DNA of 25,550 bases, taken from the IMG/VR virus record IMGVR_UViG_3300009502_000185, positions 1-25,550 of that record. The stretch is one strand, 5' to 3'. Each line of letters begins with the position of its first letter. The first letter of the stretch is position 1. Below the pieces are notes generated by a model. That model saw only the letters and a program-made list of their open reading frames with translations. It did no database searches and had not been told where the DNA came from. The DNA comes from a virus. Made by a program: the position numbers and the translations under genes. Of this stretch, positions 1-6,715 are shown piece by piece.

Positions 1-38
1 GCGACACGAGGACTCATCGGGGACAACGGGGGCGACAA

Positions 39-299
39 GTGACGTACCGGATTCCCGTGTATATTCGCTGCACCTGTGGACGGCGCTGCCGGACAGAGGT
101 TAGCATCGCCGCCGGTCCCGATGGGGTTGTAGATTGTCTACCGCAAGCGTTCGTGTCGCCTGCTGGGGAGGCCGGTGGCGGGTCATCCTCCGCACAGGAC
201 CAGGCAGCAACGGCCGCGCTATTGAAACGTGCCCGGACGAAGCCGCAGCCCGACGCCGCGCAGAACTCGTCGCGCAGCAAGTCCAGGCGGGGGCGCTGA
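39..299 (+). CDS. possible small Cys-containing protein overlapping the integrase start
   Basis: An open frame of 86 codons starts at GTG with a GGGGGC stretch a few bases upstream. The N-terminal part contains a CTCGRRC motif followed about 20 residues later by another Cys, which resembles one half of a zinc ribbon. The C-terminal half is Ser/Arg/Ala-rich and overlaps the integrase reading frame by about 165 bases, so at most the first third looks like real protein. No function is recognised. It may be a small regulator or leader peptide upstream of int, or a chance frame in GC-rich DNA. The overlap is the main argument against it. Confidence 0.28.
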   Translation: MTYRIPVYIRCTCGRRCRTEVSIAAGPDGVVDCLPQAFVSPAGEAGGGSSSAQDQAATAALLKRARTKPQPDAAQNSSRSKSRRGR

Positions 300-1252
300 C
301 ATGCAGCGAACCCCCACGCACGATCGCAACCCTGCTGGACACCGCAATCTCGGAGCGGCACAACATCGTCCCGGCGAGCGCGGAGGCGTATCGTACCCGA
401 GCTATACGCCTGAAGGCGGCCTTGGGCGAGGTCCAGCCGAAGGCGCTGACCCGGCAGGCAATCTCGCGCTACATCGAAACCCGCCTGCGCGCCCCAACCA
501 CCGGGAACGTCGTCCGGTCCGAGATCGCGTTGCTGTCGTCGGCCTGCCGCCTGGCGGTGGAACGGGGATGGCTCCAGATGCCCCTTCGGGACGTGTTCGG
601 CCGGCACCGCTACCCGGATGCGCCAGCGGTCGAATGGCTGCGCGCGGACGAACTGCGGCGCTTCCTCCAGGCCCTGGACGCGGAGCCGGACTGGATTCGG
701 TTCGCATGCCTGTTGGCCGCACGGGCGGGCCTTCGGGTCGACGAGGCGACGCATGTCCGGTGGATGGACCTGGACACGACGCGCCGCACCCTCGAAATCA
801 GGGCCTACGGCACCTGGAAGCCCAAAGGTGGGCACAACCGGACCGTGCCGGTGTCAAAGTCGCTCCTGGGAGCGTTGGGCGAAGCGCTGGACCCGCCCGC
901 GCCGATCGTCCCGGATGCCAACCCCGCACGGCGCCCGACGCGCAACCAACTCCTGACCGCAACGGCGCGAGTTTGCAAGGCTGCGGACATCCGGCGGGTC
1001 ACATTCCACGCCCTGCGGCACACGTTCGCCAGCCTGTACCTGGAGTCGGGCGGCTCCCTCGTCGAGTGCAGTCGCATCCTGGGGCACAAGTCGTGCGACT
1101 TCACGGCGAAGATGTACATCCACGTCTCCACGGCCCGGATGGTGTCGTCGGTCGACCGGATGGACGCGATGCTGGACAGCCCTGCAACGGCGCATGCAAC
1201 TGCAACGCGAGAACCGACCGAACGGCCCGCAATCGTTGCGAAAACCGCCTAG
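134..1252 (+). CDS. int: tyrosine-type phage integrase
   Basis: This is a 372-residue site-specific recombinase that would integrate and excise the phage by recombining attP with attB. The N-terminal 55 residues look like a short arm-binding domain (WGGRWRV...). They are followed by a core-binding SAM-like helical region at about 65-155 and a catalytic domain at about 165-345. All catalytic positions are visible: Arg in GLRVDEA (R201), Lys near 231 in the beta-hairpin, HALRH (H292, R295), His in LGHKS (H318) and nucleophile Tyr in MYIHV (Y328). The start is a TTG with GGGG about seven bases upstream. No ATG lies close by in frame, and the protein already looks full length from here. The gene points the same way as the structural genes. 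A repeat-rich intergenic region follows it directly. The Ala/Thr-rich tail after residue 345 is probably unstructured. Confidence 0.93.
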   Translation: MSTASVRVACWGGRWRVILRTGPGSNGRAIETCPDEAAARRRAELVAQQVQAGALTCSEPPRTIATLLDTAISERHNIVPASAEAYRTRAIRLKAALGEVQPKALTRQAISRYIETRLRAPTTGNVVRSEIALLSSACRLAVERGWLQMPLRDVFGRHRYPDAPAVEWLRADELRRFLQALDAEPDWIRFACLLAARAGLRVDEATHVRWMDLDTTRRTLEIRAYGTWKPKGGHNRTVPVSKSLLGALGEALDPPAPIVPDANPARRPTRNQLLTATARVCKAADIRRVTFHALRHTFASLYLESGGSLVECSRILGHKSCDFTAKMYIHVSTARMVSSVDRMDAMLDSPATAHATATREPTERPAIVAKTA

Positions 1253-1360
1253 TCCCTAGATGTAGTACATCTACAGACACGCAACGAAACCAGATAGTTA
1301 CATCGAACAACCTGCAACACTTCGCCGCAACTATCGGATACCGTTGCGCCCGGATGTTGC
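1184..1360. repeat. cluster of nine GCAAC/GTTGC motifs
   Basis: GCAAC occurs at 1184, 1196, 1202, 1281, 1314 and 1327. Its complement GTTGC occurs at 1235, 1343 and 1356. One pair forms the inverted repeat CGCAA-TCG-TTGCG at 1228-1240. The cluster spans the end of int and the gap after it. Well under one copy would be expected by chance in 177 bases, by my rough estimate. Short repeats in both orientations next to int are typical of integrase arm-type sites or of binding sites for an excision or replication protein. Confidence 0.55.
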
Positions 1361-1467
1361 AGATTAGATTTGACAAGCGGGTACGGGGCGGCGAAGGGTG
1401 GATGTACCCCGGCGCTGCCGAAAACAGCCCGAGGCGTGGTCTCAACCTGTTAGGGAGGTCTTGACGC
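1253..1467 (+). other. intergenic region after int, attP/control-region candidate
   Basis: This is a 215-base gap with no convincing gene. It is visibly more AT-rich than its surroundings between about 1255 and 1375. It holds a perfect 17-base palindrome, many GCAAC/GTTGC copies, and a 7-base inverted repeat (GATAGTT at 1293-1299 with AACTATC at 1329-1335). A TTGACA at 1370-1375 resembles a -35 box, but I see no matching -10. The gap ends with a good ribosome binding site (GGGAGG) for the next gene. A position directly downstream of int is a classic one for attP. The assignment is inference. Confidence 0.45.
1257..1273. promoter_or_regulatory. perfect palindrome TAGATGTA-G-TACATCTA
   Basis: Two 8-base arms surround a single G, beginning four bases after the int stop codon. 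No T-run follows, so it is a poor intrinsic terminator. It looks more like a dimeric protein-binding site, either an operator or a recombinase core site. The half-site GATGTA/TACATC recurs at 1299 and 1401, and as the palindrome GATGTACATC at 1111-1120 inside int. Confidence 0.5.
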
Positions 1468-1740
1468 ATGAAGTCTACCCGCGTTCCCGAGCCTCGCTTC
1501 AAGAATATTTTTACGCGACGAGACGGCTTCGTTCTTGACGCCGGCTTCTGCGACCAAATCGCAGTCCAATGTCCCTACCTGGATTGGAATCTCGACTCAG
1601 GAAACCCCGAATGCCGCCGACTTGGAATGGCGCATTGCATCAATCCTCACAACAAACAGCACGAGCGACACCCCGACTGCCCCTTCGGCCAGGGCGAACT
1701 ACTGATCGTGGTTCGCGGTCATGGGGAGGTTGAGGGATGA
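1468..1740 (+). CDS. small Cys-rich protein, probably zinc-binding
   Basis: This 90-residue protein of unknown function has a strong ribosome binding site (GGGAGG, about ten bases before ATG). Five cysteines lie at 28, 35, 49, 57 and 71, with several histidines between 56 and 68. The QCPYLDW, PECRR, AHCI and DCPFG motifs suggest a metal-binding fold. The stop overlaps the start of the replication gene (ATGA), so the two are probably translationally coupled. The spaced-cysteine style resembles the N-terminal half of the protein encoded at 3064-3540. The role is unknown; an early phage accessory or DNA/RNA-binding function is only a guess. Confidence 0.7.
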   Translation: MKSTRVPEPRFKNIFTRRDGFVLDAGFCDQIAVQCPYLDWNLDSGNPECRRLGMAHCINPHNKQHERHPDCPFGQGELLIVVRGHGEVEG

Positions 1741-2861
1741 GGATTCGCAGCCTGAAACCCGAGTTCTGGGGAGACGAGAAACTTGGCGCCGAAACTGACG
1801 CGGTCCGGCTGGCGTTCGTGTGGACGTGGTCTGAGGCGGACGATTCTGGCGTGCTCCGGCTGTCCGCAGGATCGCTTCGGAGTGGCGTATGGGAGCACCA
1901 AGATCGGACGATCGCGGAGGCCAAGAAGGTCATTTCGCGACTGATCGAACTGGGCCTGCTCCTATCCTGGCAGGTCGGCTCGGACGTGTTCGCCGCCGTC
2001 GTCCACTTCCACGAGCATCAGCGGGTTGATCATCCTGGCCGCACGTTCCTTCCTCCAATCCCTACGGAAGTATTGGAACTATTGCCAGTATCGTTCCAAG
2101 ACGGATACGCCAAGGTTCCGCGTTTTTCTCGCGACACCCTCGCGACACCCTCGCGAGACTCGCGCGAGACTGCCAGTAAAATTACGCCCCACGCGCGCGT
2201 CGCGGGAACCGGGGAACCGGGGAACCGGGGAACTGAGGAACCGAAGAGCAAGAACAAGCCCCTCCCGCGCACGATCGCGCGTGAGGACCAGCCCCAGCCT
2301 GCGGCGTCGTCGGCGTTGCCGACCGGTGTTACCTCTCCCGCTGTTCAAGTTCCAGTTCCCGGGAAGGCCCAGGCCACCAGCGCGATCGTCCGCCGCGTCT
2401 TCGAGCACTGGCAGCAGGTCATGGGCCATCCGGGCGCCAACCTCGACCCGAAGCGACGCGGCGTCATCGAGCGAGCCCTGAAACTCGGCTACGACGAGGC
2501 CGCGTGCTGCAAGGCCATCGACGGCTGCAAGCGCACCCCGTACAACCAGGGCGACAACGACGCCGGCACCACCTACGACTCCTTGGACCTGGTCCTACGG
2601 GACGGCACGCACATCGACCGGTTCATCGCGCACGCCGACCGACCACCGAAACCGCGCAACGGGTTCAGGATGCCGGCAATCCTGAGCCAGTCTCGGGAGG
2701 CCGCTCCGACTCGGCCGCCGACCGACCACTCGGCCGACCTCTGCTGCGACTGCGGGAAGCCCCTGGGTGGCAAACCGGGTGACACGTTCCCGCTGCACAA
2801 AGCGACGTTCGAACGCATGCACACCGCCTGCCACCAGGACGTGTACGGGGAGGGAGCATGA
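1737..2861 (+). CDS. phage replication protein (replisome organiser-like)
   Basis: This 374-residue protein begins RIRSLKPEFWGDEKL, the hallmark N-terminus of phage replication initiators with a winged-helix domain. That domain covers residues 1 to about 115 and includes VRLAFVWTWSEADDSG. A low-complexity linker spans about 120-205. A second helical domain at about 215-305 (VFEHWQQVMGHP ... DGTHIDRFIAHA) matches the C-terminal part of such proteins, which usually recruits helicase or loader. The C-terminus adds a Cys/His cluster (CCDCGKP ... HTACHQD) that could bind zinc. Two tandem-repeat arrays fall in the linker-coding DNA, as iterons do in lambda O. The start overlaps the preceding stop, and the end overlaps the next start (ATGA). 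Expected role: origin binding and helicase recruitment. The helicase partner is not in this window. Confidence 0.75.
   Translation: MRIRSLKPEFWGDEKLGAETDAVRLAFVWTWSEADDSGVLRLSAGSLRSGVWEHQDRTIAEAKKVISRLIELGLLLSWQVGSDVFAAVVHFHEHQRVDHPGRTFLPPIPTEVLELLPVSFQDGYAKVPRFSRDTLATPSRDSRETASKITPHARVAGTGEPGNRGTEEPKSKNKPLPRTIAREDQPQPAASSALPTGVTSPAVQVPVPGKAQATSAIVRRVFEHWQQVMGHPGANLDPKRRGVIERALKLGYDEAACCKAIDGCKRTPYNQGDNDAGTTYDSLDLVLRDGTHIDRFIAHADRPPKPRNGFRMPAILSQSREAAPTRPPTDHSADLCCDCGKPLGGKPGDTFPLHKATFERMHTACHQDVYGEGA
2128..2171. repeat. four tandem 11-base repeats inside the replication gene
   Basis: The units are CTCGCGACACC (2128-2138), an identical copy (2139-2149), CTCGCGAGACT (2150-2160) and CGCGCGAGACT (2161-2171). 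The 11-base period is not a multiple of three, so it is not a simple peptide repeat. An AT stretch TAAAATTA (2177-2184) and the palindrome ACGCGCGCGT (2191-2200) follow. Iteron-like organisation suggests a possible origin of replication; low-complexity linker drift is the alternative. Confidence 0.6.
2204..2243. repeat. five tandem 8-base repeats inside the replication gene
   Basis: The units are GGGAACCG (2204-2211, 2212-2219, 2220-2227), GGGAACTG (2228-2235) and AGGAACCG (2236-2243). The period of eight again ignores the codon frame. The array lies 33 bases after the 11-base array, on the far side of a short AT-rich stretch. Together they resemble an iteron-plus-unwinding-element origin. 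Slippage in a non-essential linker would look similar. Confidence 0.6.
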
Positions 2862-3064
2862 CGATGCGCCTTGGTGCCGTGCATCGCTGCGACCGCCGGA
2901 ATATCGACACAACCATCGGTGAATGCGTGGAGGGCTACGTCAGCGCGACGGCGATGGGGCGCATTCAGCACCCGTGCTGCCGCTGCCGAACAGGTGAGGC
3001 GATCAGACGCAAACTGGCCCTGGAGTTCGAGCGATACGGTTCGACTCGGGAGGGCCGCCACTGA
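2858..3064 (+). CDS. small Cys-rich protein of unknown function
   Basis: This 68-residue protein starts at an ATG that overlaps the replication gene stop, with a very strong ribosome binding site (GGGAGGGAGC). Cysteines lie at 11, 23, 40, 41 and 43, including an HPCCRCR motif followed by a basic helix (TGEAIRRKLAL). It could be a small metal-binding or nucleic-acid-binding protein. Its stop overlaps the next start (TGATG). I do not recognise the family. Confidence 0.65.
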   Translation: MTMRLGAVHRCDRRNIDTTIGECVEGYVSATAMGRIQHPCCRCRTGEAIRRKLALEFERYGSTREGRH

Positions 3065-3540
3065 TGGTCAATCGCGTGTTCGATCCCCCAACCCTCTGCT
3101 GCGCCAAGTGCGGCCACTTCCGAGTCGGACGTGGGGATGACGTCGGGTACGTGACCTGTACACGTAGCGAGATGGACGTGGACACGCACACCCCAGCATG
3201 GATGGATGAGTGCTCCAGGACCCGACAGAACGGCGACACGGAGTTCCTGATCGTCTGGGTGCGGCGAGACGCGGCACGGAAAGAGCAATGCTTCTGGCAC
3301 ACGAATGCGACCATCGCCCTCCTGCAGGACCGGAAGTCATCCGCGGCCGAGCTGGCGAAGTACTGCAAGTACCGGCGTCGCAAGCGCGCCGAGCAGCGCG
3401 AGGTCAACTCCCTTCGGGCGATGGTGCCATGCCCGTTCTGCGGAACCGCGATGCCAGAAGGCAACCGATGCTGCGGACCAAGGTGTGCCAGAAAGGCTAC
3501 GAAGCTGGGTAAGAAAGTGGCCGTGGACAAAGGAGCGTGA
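3064..3540 (+). CDS. double zinc-ribbon-like protein of unknown function
   Basis: This 158-residue protein has two cysteine modules. The first (C12, C13, C16, C32, C50) begins CCAKCGHF and resembles a half ribbon. The second (C123, C126, C136, C137, C141) reads CPFCG ... CCGPRC and looks like a C-terminal zinc ribbon. Between them is a basic helical segment at about 92-118 (AELAKYCKYRRRKRAEQR). The pattern suggests nucleic-acid binding, but I recognise no named family. It is the third Cys-rich protein in this early cluster. It ends just before the HNH gene. Confidence 0.65.
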   Translation: MVNRVFDPPTLCCAKCGHFRVGRGDDVGYVTCTRSEMDVDTHTPAWMDECSRTRQNGDTEFLIVWVRRDAARKEQCFWHTNATIALLQDRKSSAAELAKYCKYRRRKRAEQREVNSLRAMVPCPFCGTAMPEGNRCCGPRCARKATKLGKKVAVDKGA

Positions 3541-3542
3541 GA

Positions 3543-4073
3543 ATGGACGAACGGTGGGCACAGATCCCCGGGTTTTCCAGGTACAAAGTGTCGAGTTTGG
3601 GGCGCGTGAGGAATCTCACAACCGGGCGCCTGCTATCCGGCAGCCCGAGTACGAAGGGCTACATCAACATCAACCTGCAGGGCGAGCGTGGTCCTCGGAT
3701 GCAATCCCTACACCGGGTCGTGCTGGGTGCGTTCACGGGTGACCGGGCCGACCTTCAGGTGCGGCACATCGATGGCTGCAAGACGAACAACCACCTGGAC
3801 AACCTGGAGTGGGGCACGGCGAAGGAGAACGCCATGGACAAGGAGCGCGTGGGCACGTCGTATCGGTGTCGCGAGTCCCGTGGAGAAACAGCGCGGCAAG
3901 TCGAAGCGGTCATCGTCAAAGCCAAGCGAAAACTGACCCTGCAGGACGTGCGCGAGATGCGGGCGCTCTACCAACCCGGCATCGTTGGCCCTGGGTCGTT
4001 GGCGCGCCGCTTCGGTGTCTCGGAAGCCACCGCGGAGCGTGTGTTGACCCGCAAATCGTGGCGATGGGCTTGA
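3543..4073 (+). CDS. NUMOD4/HNH endonuclease
   Basis: This 176-residue HNH nuclease has an N-terminal NUMOD4 segment (WAQIPGFSRYKVSSLGRVRN, residues 5-24) and an HNH_3 core. The core shows LHRVVLGAF (H57), VRHIDG (H75, D77), the NN of TNNHLDNLEW and the usual KEN ending. The C-terminal 45 residues carry a helix-turn-helix-like stretch (SLARRFGVSEATAERVL) that probably contributes DNA binding. I chose ATG 3543 over GTG 3537 because AAAGGAG (3529-3535) sits seven bases before the ATG but only one before the GTG. Such genes are often free-standing homing endonucleases. HNH proteins beside terminase genes can also help cos cleavage, and the position directly upstream of terS fits either role. Confidence 0.87.
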   Translation: MDERWAQIPGFSRYKVSSLGRVRNLTTGRLLSGSPSTKGYININLQGERGPRMQSLHRVVLGAFTGDRADLQVRHIDGCKTNNHLDNLEWGTAKENAMDKERVGTSYRCRESRGETARQVEAVIVKAKRKLTLQDVREMRALYQPGIVGPGSLARRFGVSEATAERVLTRKSWRWA

Positions 4074-4195
4074 ATGACGGCGACCGCGCCTGCTGGGCTA
4101 GGGGGGGGGTGGGGCCACGGTTGGGTCCTTCCGCAGGGGGGTGGATCGATCGGGTACCGCGTGGCGGTCCAAAATCCTAGCAACAGGGGTCGAAA
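4074..4195 (+). other. intergenic region before terS with G-runs; cos candidate
   Basis: This 122-base gap is the longest between the endonuclease and tail genes. It contains nine Gs in a row (4101-4109), then GGGG, GGG and GGGGGG runs up to 4141, which fit a G-quadruplex pattern. Small palindromes follow: GATCGATC (4144-4151), GGTACC (4153-4158) and ACCGC-GTG-GCGGT (4156-4168). In lambda-like phages cos lies just upstream of the small terminase gene, so this is the natural place to look. No cos sequence is recognised directly. Confidence 0.4.
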
Positions 4196-4747
4196 GTGAG
4201 TAGGCGATCTGCCGGCAGCCGCCTCGGGTACGTTGGACACCGTCGCGCCGCCAGCCTACCCGGCGGAACCCGCCGCGCCGTCGACAAGGCGATCGACGAG
4301 GGGCGCGTGGACCTCCCCGTCATCCTGTCAGGCGACTACGCCGCGGCCGATGCGCAGTGGTTGGAGCGCACCAACCAACGCAAGGGCAAGGGCCCTCGGC
4401 CTGGCACGAAGCGACCGAGCCAAGACGGCCCGAAGCGAGCCGGCACACGCACCATGAACCGCGTCCAGTTGGACCGGATGAGCATGCGAAAGGAGCGCGA
4501 GGCGATCGAGTTGGCCGCGCTGAAGGGCACCTACGTCAACGCTCAGGACGTTTCCCGCGCCTGGTTTGCCGAGGGCCGCCGCTTGCGGGACCTCCTTCTG
4601 GCCCTGCCGGCACGTGTCGTCCCGGACCTCCTCGTGGTCTTCCGCAGGGAGATGGACGACGGGCGCGCGGTGGCCGCGGCAATCCCGATTCTGGACACCG
4701 CCCTGCGCGCGACCCTTGCCGGCCTCGATTCGGAGCCGACTACGTGA
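4196..4747 (+). CDS. terS: terminase small subunit, Nu1-like
   Basis: This 183-residue DNA-recognition subunit of the packaging motor starts at GTG with AGGGGT upstream. Residues about 13-60 fit the Nu1-type winged helix-turn-helix: a RRAVDKAIDEGRV helix, then AADAQWLERTN, matching the usual 'AVQKAI..GRI ... A..W..NT' pattern. A basic linker (65-85) leads to a long helical region. In that region RMSMRKEREAIELAALKGTYV and FAEGRRLRDLLLALPARVVPDL are typical of the oligomerisation and TerL-contacting part. The stop overlaps the terL start as GTGA, implying coupled translation. I infer binding to cos or pac in the preceding intergenic region. Confidence 0.85.
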   Translation: MSRRSAGSRLGYVGHRRAASLPGGTRRAVDKAIDEGRVDLPVILSGDYAAADAQWLERTNQRKGKGPRPGTKRPSQDGPKRAGTRTMNRVQLDRMSMRKEREAIELAALKGTYVNAQDVSRAWFAEGRRLRDLLLALPARVVPDLLVVFRREMDDGRAVAAAIPILDTALRATLAGLDSEPTT

Positions 4748-6705
4748 GCGATCTTGCGCCTATCGTCGCGTCGTTCTACCGCGGCCTGTGTCCCCCGAAG
4801 GTGCTCCCCTTGGACGAGTTCGCCCGGCGATTCCTGGAGTCTCCGATCTTCAAGGGCGGACGGTACGACCCCAGCCTGACGCCCTACGTCATCGAAATCA
4901 TGCACTGCCTGTCCATCGGCAGCCCCGTTCGAAACGTCACTGCGATTGCGGGGACGCAGACCTTCAAGACGGCGCTCGGCCTGGCGTGGCTGATCTACGT
5001 GATTTACTACTCCGACCACGAGTTCATGCACGTCCGGCCGAAGTTGGAGAGCGTTCGCCAGTTCGTCCGCCAGCGAATCGATCCCCTCTGGACGCTGCCA
5101 TGCCTCGTCGGCCGCGTTGCCCCTCCGCGGTCGCGGTCCAAAGCGAACACTGTGCAGTTGAAGCAATACGACGGCGGGTTCCTGTTCTGTTGCGGGACCC
5201 ACGCTCCCGACGATCTGGCGGCCCACACAGTCAAGAACACCTGGCAGGACGAGGTTGACCGCGAGGAGCCATCCGCGGGGAAAGAGGGGCCAGCCCACGG
5301 ACTGCTGCCTCGCCGCACGACGTCCTACGGCGCTACCGCTAAGCACCTCTGGACCTCGTCGCCAACCGTCGAATCGGGCCCGATCTGGCAGATGTGGCTC
5401 GGTTCGTCGCAGGGTGAATACCACGTGCCGTGCCCGCTCTGCGGCCGTTCGCAGGTGCTCAGGTGGGAATGCCTGCGGTGGACTGGCGATCCCCGGGGAC
5501 CCGCCGACGAACTGGACTGCTGGTACGAATGCCCCGCCCCCGACTGCAAGGGTCGGATCGACGAGTGGCGCAAAGCGGGCATGCTGGCGGCCGGGACCTG
5601 GGTTCACGCGCACCCCAATCGCCCGGACCGCGGCTTTCGGCTGTCGTCGCTCTACTCGCCGCCCGGGTGGTTGTCGTGGAAGGACATGGCGAAGGAATAC
5701 GCGCTAGCGGCCGACGCCTACAAGTTGGGCGACCCGGAACCGATGCGGATCTTCCGCAACACCAGCCTTGCGGAGCCATTCGAGCCGACCGGCGCCGACG
5801 AAGTCCCAGTCAATGTGCTACTGGCCAGACGCGAGTCCTGGCTGGAGGATGCGATTCCCGAGGGCATTCGCGTCCTGACCTGCGCTGTGGACGTCCATGA
5901 CGAGCGCCTGGATTGCCACGTGATCGGCTACGGGTTGGCCGGCGAACGGTGGACCATCGACTACCGAGTCATCCCAGGCGGACCAGTGCCCGACGAGTTC
6001 AGCCGCTTCGACTGGGATTACCTCGACGACCTACGGCGCGAGCGATTCCGAAGGGCGGACGGAGTCGAGTTGCCGATCGCGATCACGCTGGTGGACCTCG
6101 GCGGCCATCGAACCGACGACGCCTACAAGTACACCCGGTCGCGGAACCCTCGCCAGGTCGTGGGTATATTCGGACGCGACGACCACACACATCCACGCCC
6201 CGTCGTGGAGCGCCAGGCCCGCACCGACGAGAAGCGCAGGGGGGCGAAGTACCGCATCGTCGGCACCGATCCCGCGAAGAAGAACCTGTTTGCGTGCCTC
6301 CGGAACTGGGATCCGAAGCGTCCCGGGGGCCCGAACACCTGGCACTTCCCGTTGCGCGACTGGTGCGACAACGAATGGTTCAAGCAACTGACCGGCGAGC
6401 ACGAAGAATGGGTGACTACGAAGCGCGGTCGTCGGCAGCGCATCTACGTCCAGCACCGGCACGACAACCACGTCCTGGACACCGCCGCCTATTCGTATGC
6501 CGGCTTCCGCGTGCTCGAGATCGAAGGCCGCCTGCGGGGGCTGATGAACTCCGGCGCCTGCAACGACGGGAAGCGAAGCCGGCCACCAGGTCGAGCAGAT
6601 CGCGACGCTGACGAACAGGTCCTCGATGGTGGACGCCTTGATCGCCTGCTCGGACGGAACGACCCTGTAAGCGACCGTGCCCGACCCCAGACCTCGGGCA
6701 GATGA
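4744..6705 (+). CDS. terL: terminase large subunit, lambda gpA family
   Basis: This is the packaging ATPase/nuclease, 653 residues as read and close to lambda gpA. The N-terminal motif TPYVIEIMHCLS leads to a Walker A-like GTQTFKT (70-76), unusual in having Phe where Gly is expected. Walker B is WQDEVD (167-172). A zinc ribbon follows (CPLCG ... YECPAPDCKG). The nuclease domain shows AVDVHDERLD, VDLGGHRTDDAYKY and HRHDNHVLDTAAYS. The frame is open further upstream, but that part is shadow of terS. GTG 4744, overlapping the terS stop, is the natural start. After about 6570 this frame turns Arg/Gly/Asp-rich with poor third-position GC, while the +1 frame becomes the good one and stops at 6670. 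The true C-terminus may therefore lie in that frame, giving about 641 residues. Confidence 0.92.
   Translation: MSDLAPIVASFYRGLCPPKVLPLDEFARRFLESPIFKGGRYDPSLTPYVIEIMHCLSIGSPVRNVTAIAGTQTFKTALGLAWLIYVIYYSDHEFMHVRPKLESVRQFVRQRIDPLWTLPCLVGRVAPPRSRSKANTVQLKQYDGGFLFCCGTHAPDDLAAHTVKNTWQDEVDREEPSAGKEGPAHGLLPRRTTSYGATAKHLWTSSPTVESGPIWQMWLGSSQGEYHVPCPLCGRSQVLRWECLRWTGDPRGPADELDCWYECPAPDCKGRIDEWRKAGMLAAGTWVHAHPNRPDRGFRLSSLYSPPGWLSWKDMAKEYALAADAYKLGDPEPMRIFRNTSLAEPFEPTGADEVPVNVLLARRESWLEDAIPEGIRVLTCAVDVHDERLDCHVIGYGLAGERWTIDYRVIPGGPVPDEFSRFDWDYLDDLRRERFRRADGVELPIAITLVDLGGHRTDDAYKYTRSRNPRQVVGIFGRDDHTHPRPVVERQARTDEKRRGAKYRIVGTDPAKKNLFACLRNWDPKRPGGPNTWHFPLRDWCDNEWFKQLTGEHEEWVTTKRGRRQRIYVQHRHDNHVLDTAAYSYAGFRVLEIEGRLRGLMNSGACNDGKRSRPPGRADRDADEQVLDGGRLDRLLGRNDPVSDRARPQTSGR
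6548..6670 (+). other. coding-like segment in the +1 frame at the end of terL
   Basis: From about 6572 to TAA 6668-6670 this frame has G or C in nearly every third position. It translates to ordinary-looking sequence (GHQVEQIATLTNR ... DALIACSDGTTL). The annotated terL frame here gives low-complexity Arg-rich residues. The segment has no ATG, GTG or TTG after its upstream stop at 6545 except a Met only about 14 codons from the end, so it cannot easily be a separate gene. A one-base indel, a +1 frameshift or a broken small gene could explain it. Confidence 0.55.
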
Positions 6706-6715
6706 GGCAAGACGA

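Noticed and set aside
14-835. 273-codon minus-strand open frame opposite int
   Set aside because: It is an antisense shadow of the integrase, which has all catalytic residues. The translated residues show no recognisable motifs.
1370-1406. Sigma-70 promoter with TTGACA at 1370-1375
   Set aside because: No acceptable -10 hexamer lies 15-19 bases downstream, so a promoter cannot be supported.
1253-1467. tRNA gene serving as an attachment site
   Set aside because: No cloverleaf or T-loop motif was found on either strand by eye.
2128-2243. CRISPR-like array
   Set aside because: The units are 8-11 bases in direct tandem without spacers, and no cas genes are near.
4357-4743. Possible N-terminal extension of the large terminase
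   Set aside because: The frame is open but translates to Arg/Gly/Pro-rich shadow of terS. Family-like sequence begins at GTG 4744, which overlaps the terS stop.
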